A stretch of 64,000 nt of DNA from Sporosarcina sp. FSL K6-1508 (lineage in GTDB: Bacteria; Bacillota; Bacilli; Bacillales_A; Planococcaceae): the NCBI RefSeq assembly GCF_038007465.1, contig NZ_JBBOXF010000001.1, positions 2,305,001-2,369,000 on the forward strand, read 5' to 3'. This document shows positions 7,734 to 15,827 of this stretch, in pieces. Made by a program: the position numbers and the translations under genes. The notes beneath the pieces are model-generated. The model worked only from the letters and a program-made list of their open reading frames with translations, was not told where the DNA came from and did no database searches. Numbering within the stretch: position 1 is the stretch's first letter; every line of letters begins with the position of its first letter.

Positions 7734-9200
7734 ATGGAAATTAAGTTTAATGATTTTTTTAGAGAAGAACTAACGATTCATGCTATTCAAGCAGCTATGG
7801 AAGATGGAAAAGTAACTTCAAAAGAATTGGTTATGTATTACCTTCACAGAATAGCAAAGTATGACCAAGACGGACCGAAAATAAATTCTATTCTTGAAAT
7901 AAATCCTGACGCAATTTTCATTGCTGAAGCATTAGATTATGAAAGGATAACAAGGGGCGTTAGGGGCCCTTTACATGGTATTCCGGTTTTTCTCAAAGAT
8001 AGTATCGAAACAAATGATTCAATGCATACCAGTGCAGGAACACTTGCATTAGAGAATCATAGTAGTAGTCAGGATGCATTCCTTGTTAAAAAGCTTCGTA
8101 ACGCAGGTGCAGTCATTTTAGGCAAAGCTAATATGACAGAACTAGCGAATGGGATGTCTAGTACAATGTGGGCAGGCTATAGTTCCAGAGGAGGTCAAGT
8201 ATTAAATCCATATGGCGATGCTAACCTTTTTGTTGGGGGATCCAGTTCAGGTTCAGCTGTGGCAGTTGCTGCAAATTTTACAGTATTGTCCGTTGGTACT
8301 GAAACAGATGCTTCTATTCTAAGTCCAGCCATTACAAACGCCGTGGTCGGTATAAAACCTACTGTTGGATTGATTAGCCGCACGGGTATCATTCCTTTCA
8401 CCTATTCTCAAGACACGGCAGGACCAATGGCTAGAACCGTTACGGACGCCTCTATTCTATTGGGAGCTTTAGTTGGTGTTGATGAACTTGACGCTGCTAC
8501 CCATAAATGCGAAGGAAGGGTACAACAGGATTATTCATCTTTTTTGGATTCTATGGGTTTAAAAGGAGCAAAAATTGGTGTATTTCAAAATGGCTCTAAA
8601 GCGTTTTATGAATCTGAGGAGTACAATGCGGAATTGTTTGAGGATGCCATACAGACCTTAAATGAAGAAGGGGCTTTGGTCATTGAAGATATAGAAATCC
8701 CTTCTTTTCACAGAGAGTGGAAAAGGACAGTATTACTATCTGAGTTAAAACATAGCTTAGAAAATTATCTTGTCAAACTTCCTTCGCAATTACCTGTACA
8801 TTCTATATCCGAACTGATTCAGTTTAATAAGAGTACAGCAGATAGAGCATTGAAATATGGACAGAATAAGTTGGAGGAAATTGTGGGATTACCCAATACG
8901 TTAAGGAATCCTGACTATTTGAATGCAAAACTGGATGATTTATATTTTTCACAGACGGGAATTGATTTTGCCTTAAAAAAATATGACCTTGATGCAATTC
9001 TTTTCCCTTCATATATAGGTTCGACAATATTTGCTAAAGCTGGGTATCCATCGATTGCTCTCCCTGCTGGGTACAAAGATAGTGGAAGGCCATTTGGTAT
9101 AACATTTGCAGGTGCTGCCTTTAGTGAAGGTATATTAATCAAACTTGGTTATGCATTTGAACAAGCAACAAAGCATCGAAAAAGCCCGAAACTAATATAG
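7734..9200 (+). CDS. Amidase signature family hydrolase
   Basis: Serine hydrolase of 488 residues that cleaves a C-N amide bond; the substrate cannot be told. The Ser-cis-Ser-Lys triad is visible: Lys88 in HGIPVFLKDS, the Gly/Ser loop GGSSSGS (168-174) with the cis-Ser, and the nucleophile Ser194 in TETDASILSPA. The latter usually reads TETDGSI, so Gly is replaced by Ala. GPMARTV and the YPSIALPAGY end are also family features. It is not next to gatC or gatB, so it is unlikely to be the tRNA amidotransferase subunit. GGAGCG precedes the ATG. No signal peptide is seen. Confidence 0.82.
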   Translation: MEIKFNDFFREELTIHAIQAAMEDGKVTSKELVMYYLHRIAKYDQDGPKINSILEINPDAIFIAEALDYERITRGVRGPLHGIPVFLKDSIETNDSMHTSAGTLALENHSSSQDAFLVKKLRNAGAVILGKANMTELANGMSSTMWAGYSSRGGQVLNPYGDANLFVGGSSSGSAVAVAANFTVLSVGTETDASILSPAITNAVVGIKPTVGLISRTGIIPFTYSQDTAGPMARTVTDASILLGALVGVDELDAATHKCEGRVQQDYSSFLDSMGLKGAKIGVFQNGSKAFYESEEYNAELFEDAIQTLNEEGALVIEDIEIPSFHREWKRTVLLSELKHSLENYLVKLPSQLPVHSISELIQFNKSTADRALKYGQNKLEEIVGLPNTLRNPDYLNAKLDDLYFSQTGIDFALKKYDLDAILFPSYIGSTIFAKAGYPSIALPAGYKDSGRPFGITFAGAAFSEGILIKLGYAFEQATKHRKSPKLI

Positions 9201-9533
9201 AAAAAACTAAAGTACTCCGGCTTTCAGGATGAATAAAAACTACCAGAAAAAAATTCTAATTTGGATAGCTAGATTTTTTTATGGTGCATGTGGAATTGTA
9301 AATTCAATTCGTTCAATACTACACCTTTTTTTAATTTTATTAAAACTGATTTTCATGATCGTATAGAGTATAAATTCATTAAGTAGGGATAGTATTATAA
9401 ATGATAAAAGTAGCAATAATTACGGTCATAAGAATGTATCACTTTTGTCATCTTTTTACCAATGATGGTCAGAAAACATACCGCTTGTTGCCACGGCATT
9501 TACTAATTGGGAATAACTAAAATAATGGGCGAT

Positions 9534-9577
9534 AAAAAAGCCTAATTCCCGCTTCTTTTTGACGTAGAATTAAGCTT
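9534..9577 (-). terminator. Terminator of the DUF4181 gene
   Basis: On the minus strand AAGCTTAATTC pairs with GAATTAGGCTT, followed by TTTTT. It lies 50 bases after the DUF4181 stop. The rest of 9201-9629 shows nothing that I recognise. Confidence 0.6.
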
Positions 9578-9629
9578 TCGATCTACAACAATCGCACCCG
9601 AATAGTTAAACCAATTGAATAAGCTATTC

Positions 9630-10073
9630 CTATCCAAACAAGCCAAAAAAATCAGTTATATATATCGAGAGTAGGAGTATTGCCATAAATATTAATTGAA
9701 GAACCGTAAAGATATAAGCATTTCTGTTTTCTGCATATTTCCACTCCATAAACGCTGTTACGATTTCAGTTAAAAAGATTACTATAAATAATAAAAAATA
9801 TGGTTCCAAAAACAAAATTGGAATCAATGGCAGTCTTGAAGCATTGATAATACCTCCAACTATAATAGCAACAACAAAGACAATTCTAATTGTCCAGTCA
9901 ATCTTTTTATGCTGCTCATTCAAATGATTGTATGAAAACGCCTTCTTTTTTTTCACTTTAAGGATCTTTCTTACAATCGCATTAAATAAAAACATTAATA
10001 GCCCTATAAGGAGCAAAAATAGAAAGAAATTCAACCAAAAAGATGAATCTACACCATAAAGTAACACTTCCAT
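9630..10073 (-). CDS. DUF4181-family membrane protein
   Basis: The 147-residue protein has four predicted membrane helices (about 12-33, 57-78, 84-103 and 121-143). After helix one comes a basic stretch (RKILKVKKKKAF) followed by the conserved NEQHKKIDWTIRI segment, and later FMEWKYAENRN, which I associate with DUF4181. Function is unknown. GGTGAGG precedes ATG 10073. It stands alone in a repeat-rich stretch between two insertion sequences. Confidence 0.72.
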   Translation of the reverse strand: MEVLLYGVDSSFWLNFFLFLLLIGLLMFLFNAIVRKILKVKKKKAFSYNHLNEQHKKIDWTIRIVFVVAIIVGGIINASRLPLIPILFLEPYFLLFIVIFLTEIVTAFMEWKYAENRNAYIFTVLQLIFMAILLLSIYITDFFGLFG

Positions 10074-10390
10074 ACAACCTCACCTACTTAATATTCTAGA
10101 CTTATTCATTTTTATTACCTATCGAATGAATTACTTATCTAAGTTATAAAATAACTATTCAATAATCAAGCCTGTTTGTTGAAGACAGTTCTTATTGGAA
10201 ATTAATCAAATCAGTACAACAAGCATAACATTTGTAATTCGGAATATGTATGGTGTTTCACCTTTAATCAACATGAAGATTTGCAGTGGTAATCACCTGG
10301 CGTTTGCTGATGCATTTCCTTGGCTATCTTCAAACAATTGTAATATTATGAAAACGAAAACAAGTTATTGAATTTTTTGGGGTGTGGCAC

Positions 10391-10461
10391 TATATACGTT
10401 GAATGAAAGAATCCCATTGAATCGCTACGGCGCTAGGGGATGCCTTCGCTCAGTTTATACT
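10391..10461 (+). repeat. Dispersed hairpin repeat, short form
   Basis: The best-preserved short copy: TATATACGTTGAATGAAAG, AATCCCATTGAATCGCTACG, GCGCTAGGGGATGCC, TTCGCTCAGTTTATA. The 10074-10390 interval before it shows no gene or clear signal. Confidence 0.65.
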
Positions 10462-10485
10462 CTGGATTCAATATTTCTACATATT

Positions 10486-10918
10486 TAATTATAGTCAAGA
10501 AAACCAGAATCCAGATTGTAGATTTCATCACAGATAACGAAATGCTCTTTCTCACATAGACCATCCAGCGAAGGCGCGACTTCGTGGTAGCCGGAGCGAT
10601 AAGACTGAAAGTGCTCTCCTTTCCGGCTTATCGCGGGAGGCATCCACAAAGCGTCGAAGCGGTATTAGCAGGATTTCTCATTCATTCCTCATGTATTGAG
10701 ACATTCGTTGAACACATTCGATTGATTTATGGCACTCCAGGTTGTAGTTCTCATTCCTGATAACGAAATGCGCTTTCTCAAAAAAGCCATCTAGCGCAGG
10801 CGCGTCTTCGTGGTAGCCGGAGCGATAAGAGCAAGGAGGGATGCAGTTCAATCTCTCTCAAGTGATCTCCTTTCTGGCTTATCGCGGGAGGCATCCACAA
10901 AGCGTCGAAGCGATATTA
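10486..10918 (-). repeat. Compound tandem hairpin element, copy 1
   Basis: Two direct repeats of a roughly 140-160 bp unit. Each has GATAACGAAATG..CTTTCTC, then AGCGAAGGCGCG / AGCGCAGGCGCG, GTAGCCGGAGCGATAAGA, a spacer, GGCTTATCGCGGGAGGC and ATCCACAAAGCGTCGAAGC. GCGATAAG and CTTATCGC form a stem in each unit. The same compound element lies at 32299-32707. The second unit here has an insertion of about 25 bases between the stem arms. Confidence 0.75.
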
Positions 10919-10974
10919 GCGGGAATTTTAATTAAATCCAAATATCGGGAGTTTTTCAGTGGTCTCCCAAAAGC

Positions 10975-11021
10975 CCTTGTAAAGCGTATACGTGGTATTC
11001 ATTTATTCAACATATATAGCT
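10975..11021 (-). repeat. Dispersed hairpin repeat, end fragment
   Basis: On the minus strand it reads CTATATATGTTGAATAAATG and then ACGCTTTACAAGGG, matching the 5' end of the short form. Confidence 0.45.
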
Positions 11022-11098
11022 GCGTTTTTTGGATTAGTTTCTTATGTGAAAGAATGGTTATAATTCTAATATTTGAGTTAATTTCATAATTGCCGTTT

Positions 11099-12599
11099 TT
11101 AAAAATACGTGGAGTAACCCCTTAATGAAATTCAGTTTTTTAAAAAATAGAATTACGATTTAATTAGGCCGCTTGTAACGACTGTTGTTTCATTTCTACT
11201 CTAATCCGATCCGTGGCTAATCTTGAGGCATTATAAACAAGCGTCACCAATTGGAAGTGTAGTCTCGCTTTCTTTCCAGTTCGATGCCGGACATTAGTAA
11301 GGCCGAAGTATTCCTTTAAATATGCATTGACACGTTCAACGGCTGTACGTTCTTTGTACAGTTCAGTCCATCTTTTTGACCCTCTCGCTGGGGAAGTGTA
11401 TTTCCGGATATCCACGGACTGCCTGATTTTATACGTCTTCTGACAAAGTGAATCATGTTGTAATGGGCAAGTTGCACATTCTTTTGGTCGGGTATATTTC
11501 AGCGTGCTGTATGTCGCGTCAAAACTGTCGTAACGATAGGAATGTTCCAGGACGCATGTTGGCGCGAAGTGGGCATCGTATCCAATTACCTCTCCTTCAC
11601 CGCGAGGATTATAAGGAATGACGGCTTGTAAGTTTTGATCTATTGCTTGCTGATAAACCGCTTTAAAATCATAACCTGCATCGAAAAGACCTGCGGTAAA
11701 TAAATCCGGAAGATCCTGTTCAATCTTTTTTAATAAGGGAATCGCTGCTTTTCCATCATTTAGATTACCTGATGTCATCAGCCCCGCAAGAATATATTGA
11801 CTCTTTGTGCTGACAGCTAAGTGGGCTTTGTAACCGAACCATGAAAAGTTTTTCCCATCACTGTTTTTCTTGATTCCCCACTTTGGATCGATCGGGGCCT
11901 CTGTATATAACGTTTCCACAGATTCGGATAGTTGGTGAACAATCTCTTTTTCATAAATCGAGCGTGTTGCTTCTTCGACTTGTTTGTCCTTCAACCATTG
12001 TTCATGTTCTGCTTTCGGTTTACGTCCCCGCTTTTTCGGTGCAGGTTTTTCTTTCTTTTCCGATGGCCAAGCGCGATCTCGCGCTTCAAAATGAGTTGCG
12101 TCAATGGCGATGTTTTCTTCAGTAATATATCCTTCATCAATCGCAAGCAGAAGGAGTTCATCATGCACGCGTACCATCGCATCTGATTCACTAATCAGTC
12201 CAATCATTCGTGAATAAGATACTTCGGATGGGACCGTATCCGAATGGAGAAAGCCACAGTCATATCGAAAAAAAGGGTCATTTCCAAGACGTTTCACAAG
12301 GTCCTTCACCGTCGGAATTCGCTCCACCACACGAGCGATTAACGAATAGACCATGGCCCCATAATTTAATTCTCTCGGCGCACCTACATTTGTGTTTTTA
12401 TCGAACAAAGTCCAGACAGGTTCAAGGTTTAACGTTGAAAAAATGGCGTTAAAACGATGGGTAGGTTCAATATCATATAGTTCATGCATGTCAAAAAGGC
12501 TTTGTTGTCGTACAATAGACATAGGGGTATCTCTCCAGTCTGTAATGTTTGTTGTGGTGACTACATTATACAAGATTTGGGGAGGTACTCTATTTTTAA
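11099..12599 (-). mobile_element. IS1182-type insertion sequence
   Basis: A single transposase gene is flanked by imperfect inverted ends: TTAAAAATA at 11099-11107 and its complement at 12591-12599, followed inward by related GGAGTA/GAGTA-CCCC bases. The target duplication is not evident, so the exact limits are approximate. Confidence 0.65.
11164..12522 (-). CDS. IS1182-family DDE transposase
   Basis: DDE transposase of about 452 residues. An N-terminal DUF772-type domain (FNAIFSTLNLEPVW, LNYGAMVYSLIARVVERIPTV) precedes a DDE domain with AIDATHFEARDR (first Asp), GLFDAGYDF (second Asp) and ERTAVERVNAYLKEYFGL (Glu). A Cys cluster (CATCPLQHDSLC) and an insert rich in Lys/Pro/Arg are also present. 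GGAGA precedes ATG 12522; an upstream in-frame ATG at 12573 lacks such a site. The frame is intact. Confidence 0.88.
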   Translation of the reverse strand: MSIVRQQSLFDMHELYDIEPTHRFNAIFSTLNLEPVWTLFDKNTNVGAPRELNYGAMVYSLIARVVERIPTVKDLVKRLGNDPFFRYDCGFLHSDTVPSEVSYSRMIGLISESDAMVRVHDELLLLAIDEGYITEENIAIDATHFEARDRAWPSEKKEKPAPKKRGRKPKAEHEQWLKDKQVEEATRSIYEKEIVHQLSESVETLYTEAPIDPKWGIKKNSDGKNFSWFGYKAHLAVSTKSQYILAGLMTSGNLNDGKAAIPLLKKIEQDLPDLFTAGLFDAGYDFKAVYQQAIDQNLQAVIPYNPRGEGEVIGYDAHFAPTCVLEHSYRYDSFDATYSTLKYTRPKECATCPLQHDSLCQKTYKIRQSVDIRKYTSPARGSKRWTELYKERTAVERVNAYLKEYFGLTNVRHRTGKKARLHFQLVTLVYNASRLATDRIRVEMKQQSLQAA

Positions 12600-12719
12600 T
12601 GTCTAGAAAGCATTGGTGCGTATGGGCTGAGAATTATGAAATTAACTCATTTAAATAAAAAATTCATATATTGAAGAATTCAACTCACCTGGTTGATCAT
12701 TAATTAGAATTTTAGCATA

Positions 12720-13721
12720 TCACTTAAATAATGAACCAATAAAACGAGGAATTATTAACAAAGCATCTGTTAAAGAAAATGCAAGTTCAGCTTTGTCAAA
12801 TTTATCTAATGAACGCGAGTTCGAACTATCCGTATTATTATTTGGAGTACCTTGTGTAACTATATCGCCTTGAATTGGCACTATACCATCCGTGAAACGG
12901 ATACATATTGATTTACAATTATTAATATCAGGCGAATCCATTACCTGAAAGTGTATATGTGGCTCTGATGAGTTACCGGAATTCCCGCATAATCCGACAA
13001 CTTGACCTTGTTTAACGTCCTCTCCCTCTTTTACCATTATAGAATACTGTTTGAAATGAGCTAATAAGCTATATTCGTTATTGAAATGCTTTATAACGAT
13101 ATAATTGCCTGCCGGCTGTAATTCATTCATTTCACTAGGGACGTTATCGATTATATTATTGATCACTTTAACGATCTTGCCATCAGTTGGTGCAACAACC
13201 TCTTTATTGAATGCATAGTAATTTTCATTACGCATTTTTTTATCTTTATACGTTTGATTATCTTTCATGACAACTAAATCATATGCGTATCTCTGTGATT
13301 CATAAACATAATGATAATTTAGAAATTCATTTTTTCCGCCCCAAAAGACAAACCATTCATCTTTAATAGGCATATTATATAAGTTTTTTGAAGAAGGTCT
13401 GTCACTCTTTGGAAAGATTATATAAGGTTTTATCAAAAGACGATGGATATTATTAGTCGAATCGAATACAACACAAATCACTTTTTCTTTATGGCTATCT
13501 AACCATAAATATTGTATATAATACCCTAAAGATGATGTCTCAATTAATTGGAAGCTTTCAACGTTCTTATTAATCGATTGTACTAGTTCTTTAAATTGCT
13601 GGAGCGATACTATCTCTTTAAAATCTTTAATACATTGTTTGTAAATGGATTCTGGTTTTCCATGTAAAAAAGAATCTCCGAAATTCTCTGGAGTTATATA
13701 ATCATTTTGAAATCTGTCCAT
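12720..13721 (-). CDS. M23-family metallopeptidase with DUF3887-like N-terminus
   Basis: A protein of 333 residues. The C-terminal half (about 170-290) is a LytM/M23 peptidase domain: SQRYAYD, APTDGKIVKV, NYIVIKHFNNEYSLLAHF, VKQGQVVGLCGNSG and the zinc motif PHIHFQVMD. The N-terminal part (about 25-110) resembles the DUF3887 sheet domain. No signal peptide or membrane helix is visible, which is unusual for a peptidoglycan peptidase. AAAGGAGG precedes the ATG. It lies between an insertion sequence and a deaminase gene. Cutting peptide bonds in peptidoglycan is the family role; the real substrate is not shown. Confidence 0.78.
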   Translation of the reverse strand: MDRFQNDYITPENFGDSFLHGKPESIYKQCIKDFKEIVSLQQFKELVQSINKNVESFQLIETSSLGYYIQYLWLDSHKEKVICVVFDSTNNIHRLLIKPYIIFPKSDRPSSKNLYNMPIKDEWFVFWGGKNEFLNYHYVYESQRYAYDLVVMKDNQTYKDKKMRNENYYAFNKEVVAPTDGKIVKVINNIIDNVPSEMNELQPAGNYIVIKHFNNEYSLLAHFKQYSIMVKEGEDVKQGQVVGLCGNSGNSSEPHIHFQVMDSPDINNCKSICIRFTDGIVPIQGDIVTQGTPNNNTDSSNSRSLDKFDKAELAFSLTDALLIIPRFIGSLFK

Positions 13722-13785
13722 AAAATCCTCCTTTTTTATTTAAATGTAAGACTGAACCATTTCTTTTGCTATCCCGATGTATTCT

Positions 13786-14217
13786 TTATTCTAAATCACT
13801 TGAGTATTTTTCCGGTAGTAACTCCATTACATTACATTTTACTAATTCACCATTGTAGGGAATGATTACGTCAGTATCCTTACCGTAATCACTTATTAAC
13901 TCGCGACACATGCCACATGGTGCAACGACCCAACATTTTTCAATGTCTTCTTGTGGATGAGGATGAGCAACTGCTACAATCGTTTCAAACTCATGGTCTC
14001 CTTCTGATATTGACTTTCCAATCGCCATTGCTTCTCCACATACCGTTATTCTGCCAACATTTGCTTCGACGTGTACAGCTGCAAAAATATTACCTGATGT
14101 AGTTCTGACCGATGAACCAATGTGGTGTCGTCCATATCTATAATTTTTTTCTATTACGTCTTCTGCAGCCTTAATTAATTCATAATCCCTATTTTCCAAA
14201 GCTCTAACTTTTAACAT
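13786..14217 (-). CDS. Cytidine/blasticidin-type deaminase
   Basis: Zinc-dependent nucleoside deaminase fold of 143 residues. The zinc site is visible as Cys60-Gly-Glu62 (VCGEAMAIG) and Pro-Cys101-Gly-Met-Cys104 (PCGMCREL), where Glu62 is the proton shuttle. The length suits homotetrameric cytidine deaminases or the blasticidin-S deaminase branch; having CGE rather than CAE slightly favours the second. It follows a good ribosome site and stands 65 bases upstream of the M23 gene on the same strand, so co-transcription is possible. Confidence 0.78.
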   Translation of the reverse strand: MLKVRALENRDYELIKAAEDVIEKNYRYGRHHIGSSVRTTSGNIFAAVHVEANVGRITVCGEAMAIGKSISEGDHEFETIVAVAHPHPQEDIEKCWVVAPCGMCRELISDYGKDTDVIIPYNGELVKCNVMELLPEKYSSDLE

Positions 14218-14556
14218 AATAATCCCCTCCTACCACTATTTTACCTCATTAGTGAAATATTTGTATTTATGGCTTCCTTTCTTCCTTCCTCAAGAGTGAA
14301 GGCAGTAATCTTACTTCTGAAACATACTGCATTGAATTATTTAAGCATACCAATTGCTACGAATTGGCATGGAATGGTCTGTTTTTTAAAGTTTCCTGAA
14401 ATACTATTGATAAGGTATACACTAGTTATATCCAAAATCATAGTATGAGGATATCAATGTACAAGTTTTATAAACCTTTATCTGCAATATATTTTCGATT
14501 GAAGCTATTTAATACACAAGAGATTACGAATGAAAATTGAGAGGGAGTTGTTAAAA
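14218..14556. other. Intergenic region between divergent genes
   Basis: No gene, repeat or riboswitch is recognised. It should contain the promoters of the deaminase (leftward) and phzF (rightward) genes, but I see no convincing -35/-10 pair. Confidence 0.4.
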
Positions 14557-15465
14557 ATGAAAACTGTAAAAGTTTATCATTATGATGCATTTAGTAACAA
14601 ACCGAATAAAGGAAATCCTGCAGGAGTAGTTTTGGATGGCGATGAACTAACGGAGATTGAAATGCAAGAAGTAGCTTTAGATATGGGTTTTAGTGAGACA
14701 GCTTTTCCTATGCATTCAGACGTTGCCGATATTAGGATTCGTTATTTTACGCCAGGGAGAGAGATGGATTTGTGTGGTCACGCAACTATGGCAACTATTT
14801 ATGCACTAAAATCAAAAGGATTAATAGGGGAGAAAACGGAGTTAACAATAGAAACAAAAGCGGGAATTTTACCAATAAGGATAAGTTCGACTATAGAAAA
14901 TGAACTATACATAACTATGAAACAGGCATCTCCGCAGTTTGAAGAGTTTAAAGGTTCCAAGGAAGATTTAGCTAGGTCAATCGGGATTGGTATAGATGAT
15001 ATAGAAACTGACTTACCAATTTTATATGGAAGTACAGGCATATGGACTTTGTTAATTCCTATAAGAAAGCTTAAAGCATTCAAAAAGATGAAGCCCAACA
15101 ATAAACAGTTTCCAACGATTTTAAAAGAAATGCCAAAAGCGTCTGTCCACCCTTTCTGCCTTGAAACGCATGATTCTAATGCAGATATGCATGCCCGCCA
15201 TTTCTCTTCTCCATTTTCCGGTACAATAGAGGACCCGGTGACAGGCACTGCTTCAGGTGTAATGGGAGCTTATTATGCCAAAAATATTAAAAATGACTTT
15301 GACACTAAATTAACCTTGTTAATTGAACAAGGTATTGAAATTGACAAAGATGGAAGAGTACAAGTTGAAGTAATCAAAAATAATCAAACATTTAATATTG
15401 AAATTACTGGTAATGCAGTCTTTGTAAAAGAATTTGATGTAACGATTAAAAATAACGAAACATAA
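14557..15465 (+). CDS. PhzF-family isomerase/epimerase-like protein
   Basis: Protein of 302 residues with the duplicated hot-dog-like PhzF fold related to diaminopimelate epimerase. KVYHYDAFSNKPNKGNPAGVV opens the first half, GFSETAF holds the family's catalytic Glu (Glu47), DLCGHATM follows, and the second half has IEDPVTGTASGVMGAY. Many homologues exist outside phenazine clusters and no phenazine genes lie nearby, so the reaction is unknown. The start is ATG 14557 because GAGAGGGAG precedes it; the upstream ATG at 14530 has no such site. Confidence 0.82.
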   Translation: MKTVKVYHYDAFSNKPNKGNPAGVVLDGDELTEIEMQEVALDMGFSETAFPMHSDVADIRIRYFTPGREMDLCGHATMATIYALKSKGLIGEKTELTIETKAGILPIRISSTIENELYITMKQASPQFEEFKGSKEDLARSIGIGIDDIETDLPILYGSTGIWTLLIPIRKLKAFKKMKPNNKQFPTILKEMPKASVHPFCLETHDSNADMHARHFSSPFSGTIEDPVTGTASGVMGAYYAKNIKNDFDTKLTLLIEQGIEIDKDGRVQVEVIKNNQTFNIEITGNAVFVKEFDVTIKNNET

Positions 15466-15592
15466 ATTGGGCGGGGTAGTAAAGTCTCTCATCTTCTTTT
15501 TCACCAATGACTATATACTCTTTTGGGCATTTTTTAAGTAGTGCATTATGAAGAGTTATTATAGTAATCTATGAAACTTTTAGTACTTCTTA

Positions 15593-15621
15593 TTGCCATC
15601 TATTAGACTATGTGGTATATT
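15593..15621 (+). promoter_or_regulatory. Promoter of the riboswitch-MCP transcript
   Basis: TTGCCA (15593-15598) and TATATT (15616-15621) are 17 bases apart. The c-di-GMP aptamer begins just after the predicted transcription start. Confidence 0.6.
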
Positions 15622-15627
15622 TTTTGA

Positions 15628-15716
15628 TGGTTATAGGCAAACTTATTGAAAAATAGGGACGCAAAGCTACGGGTCTAAAGTAATTATTACTATGACGGCT
15701 GAGCTGCTCAAGAAAT
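15628..15716 (+). promoter_or_regulatory. Cyclic di-GMP-I (GEMM-I) riboswitch
   Basis: Conserved aptamer blocks are present in order: AGGCAAAC, a GAAA tetraloop stem (TATT-GAAA-AATA), GGGACGCAAAGC, TACGGGTCTAA, a variable stem (AGTAATTATTACT) and ATGACGGCTGAGCTGC. These are the hallmarks of the GEMM-I class that binds c-di-GMP. A terminator pair follows, which suggests control by transcription termination. Confidence 0.88.
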
Positions 15717-15717
15717 G

Positions 15718-15778
15718 CTAGATAATAGTCTAGTTTTTTTTATTTGCCTATTTCAATGTGAAATAGGCTTTTTTTTTT
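15718..15778 (+). terminator. Two consecutive hairpins of the riboswitch expression platform
   Basis: CTAGA/TCTAG (15718-15733) is followed by eight T; GCCTATTTC/GAAATAGGC (15746-15769) is followed by nine T. Both lie between the aptamer and the chemoreceptor start and can stop transcription before the gene. Confidence 0.75.
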
Positions 15779-15827
15779 GAAAGAAAGAAACAAACAAACA
15801 TAAGTAGAAGTGGAGGAAATAATCATT

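Noticed and set aside
10486..10918. Tandem repeats read as a CRISPR array
   Set aside because: Only two units, each over 140 bp, with no regular short spacers and no cas genes.
14557..15465. PhzF as evidence for a phenazine gene cluster
   Set aside because: No other phz genes are present; lone PhzF homologues are widespread.
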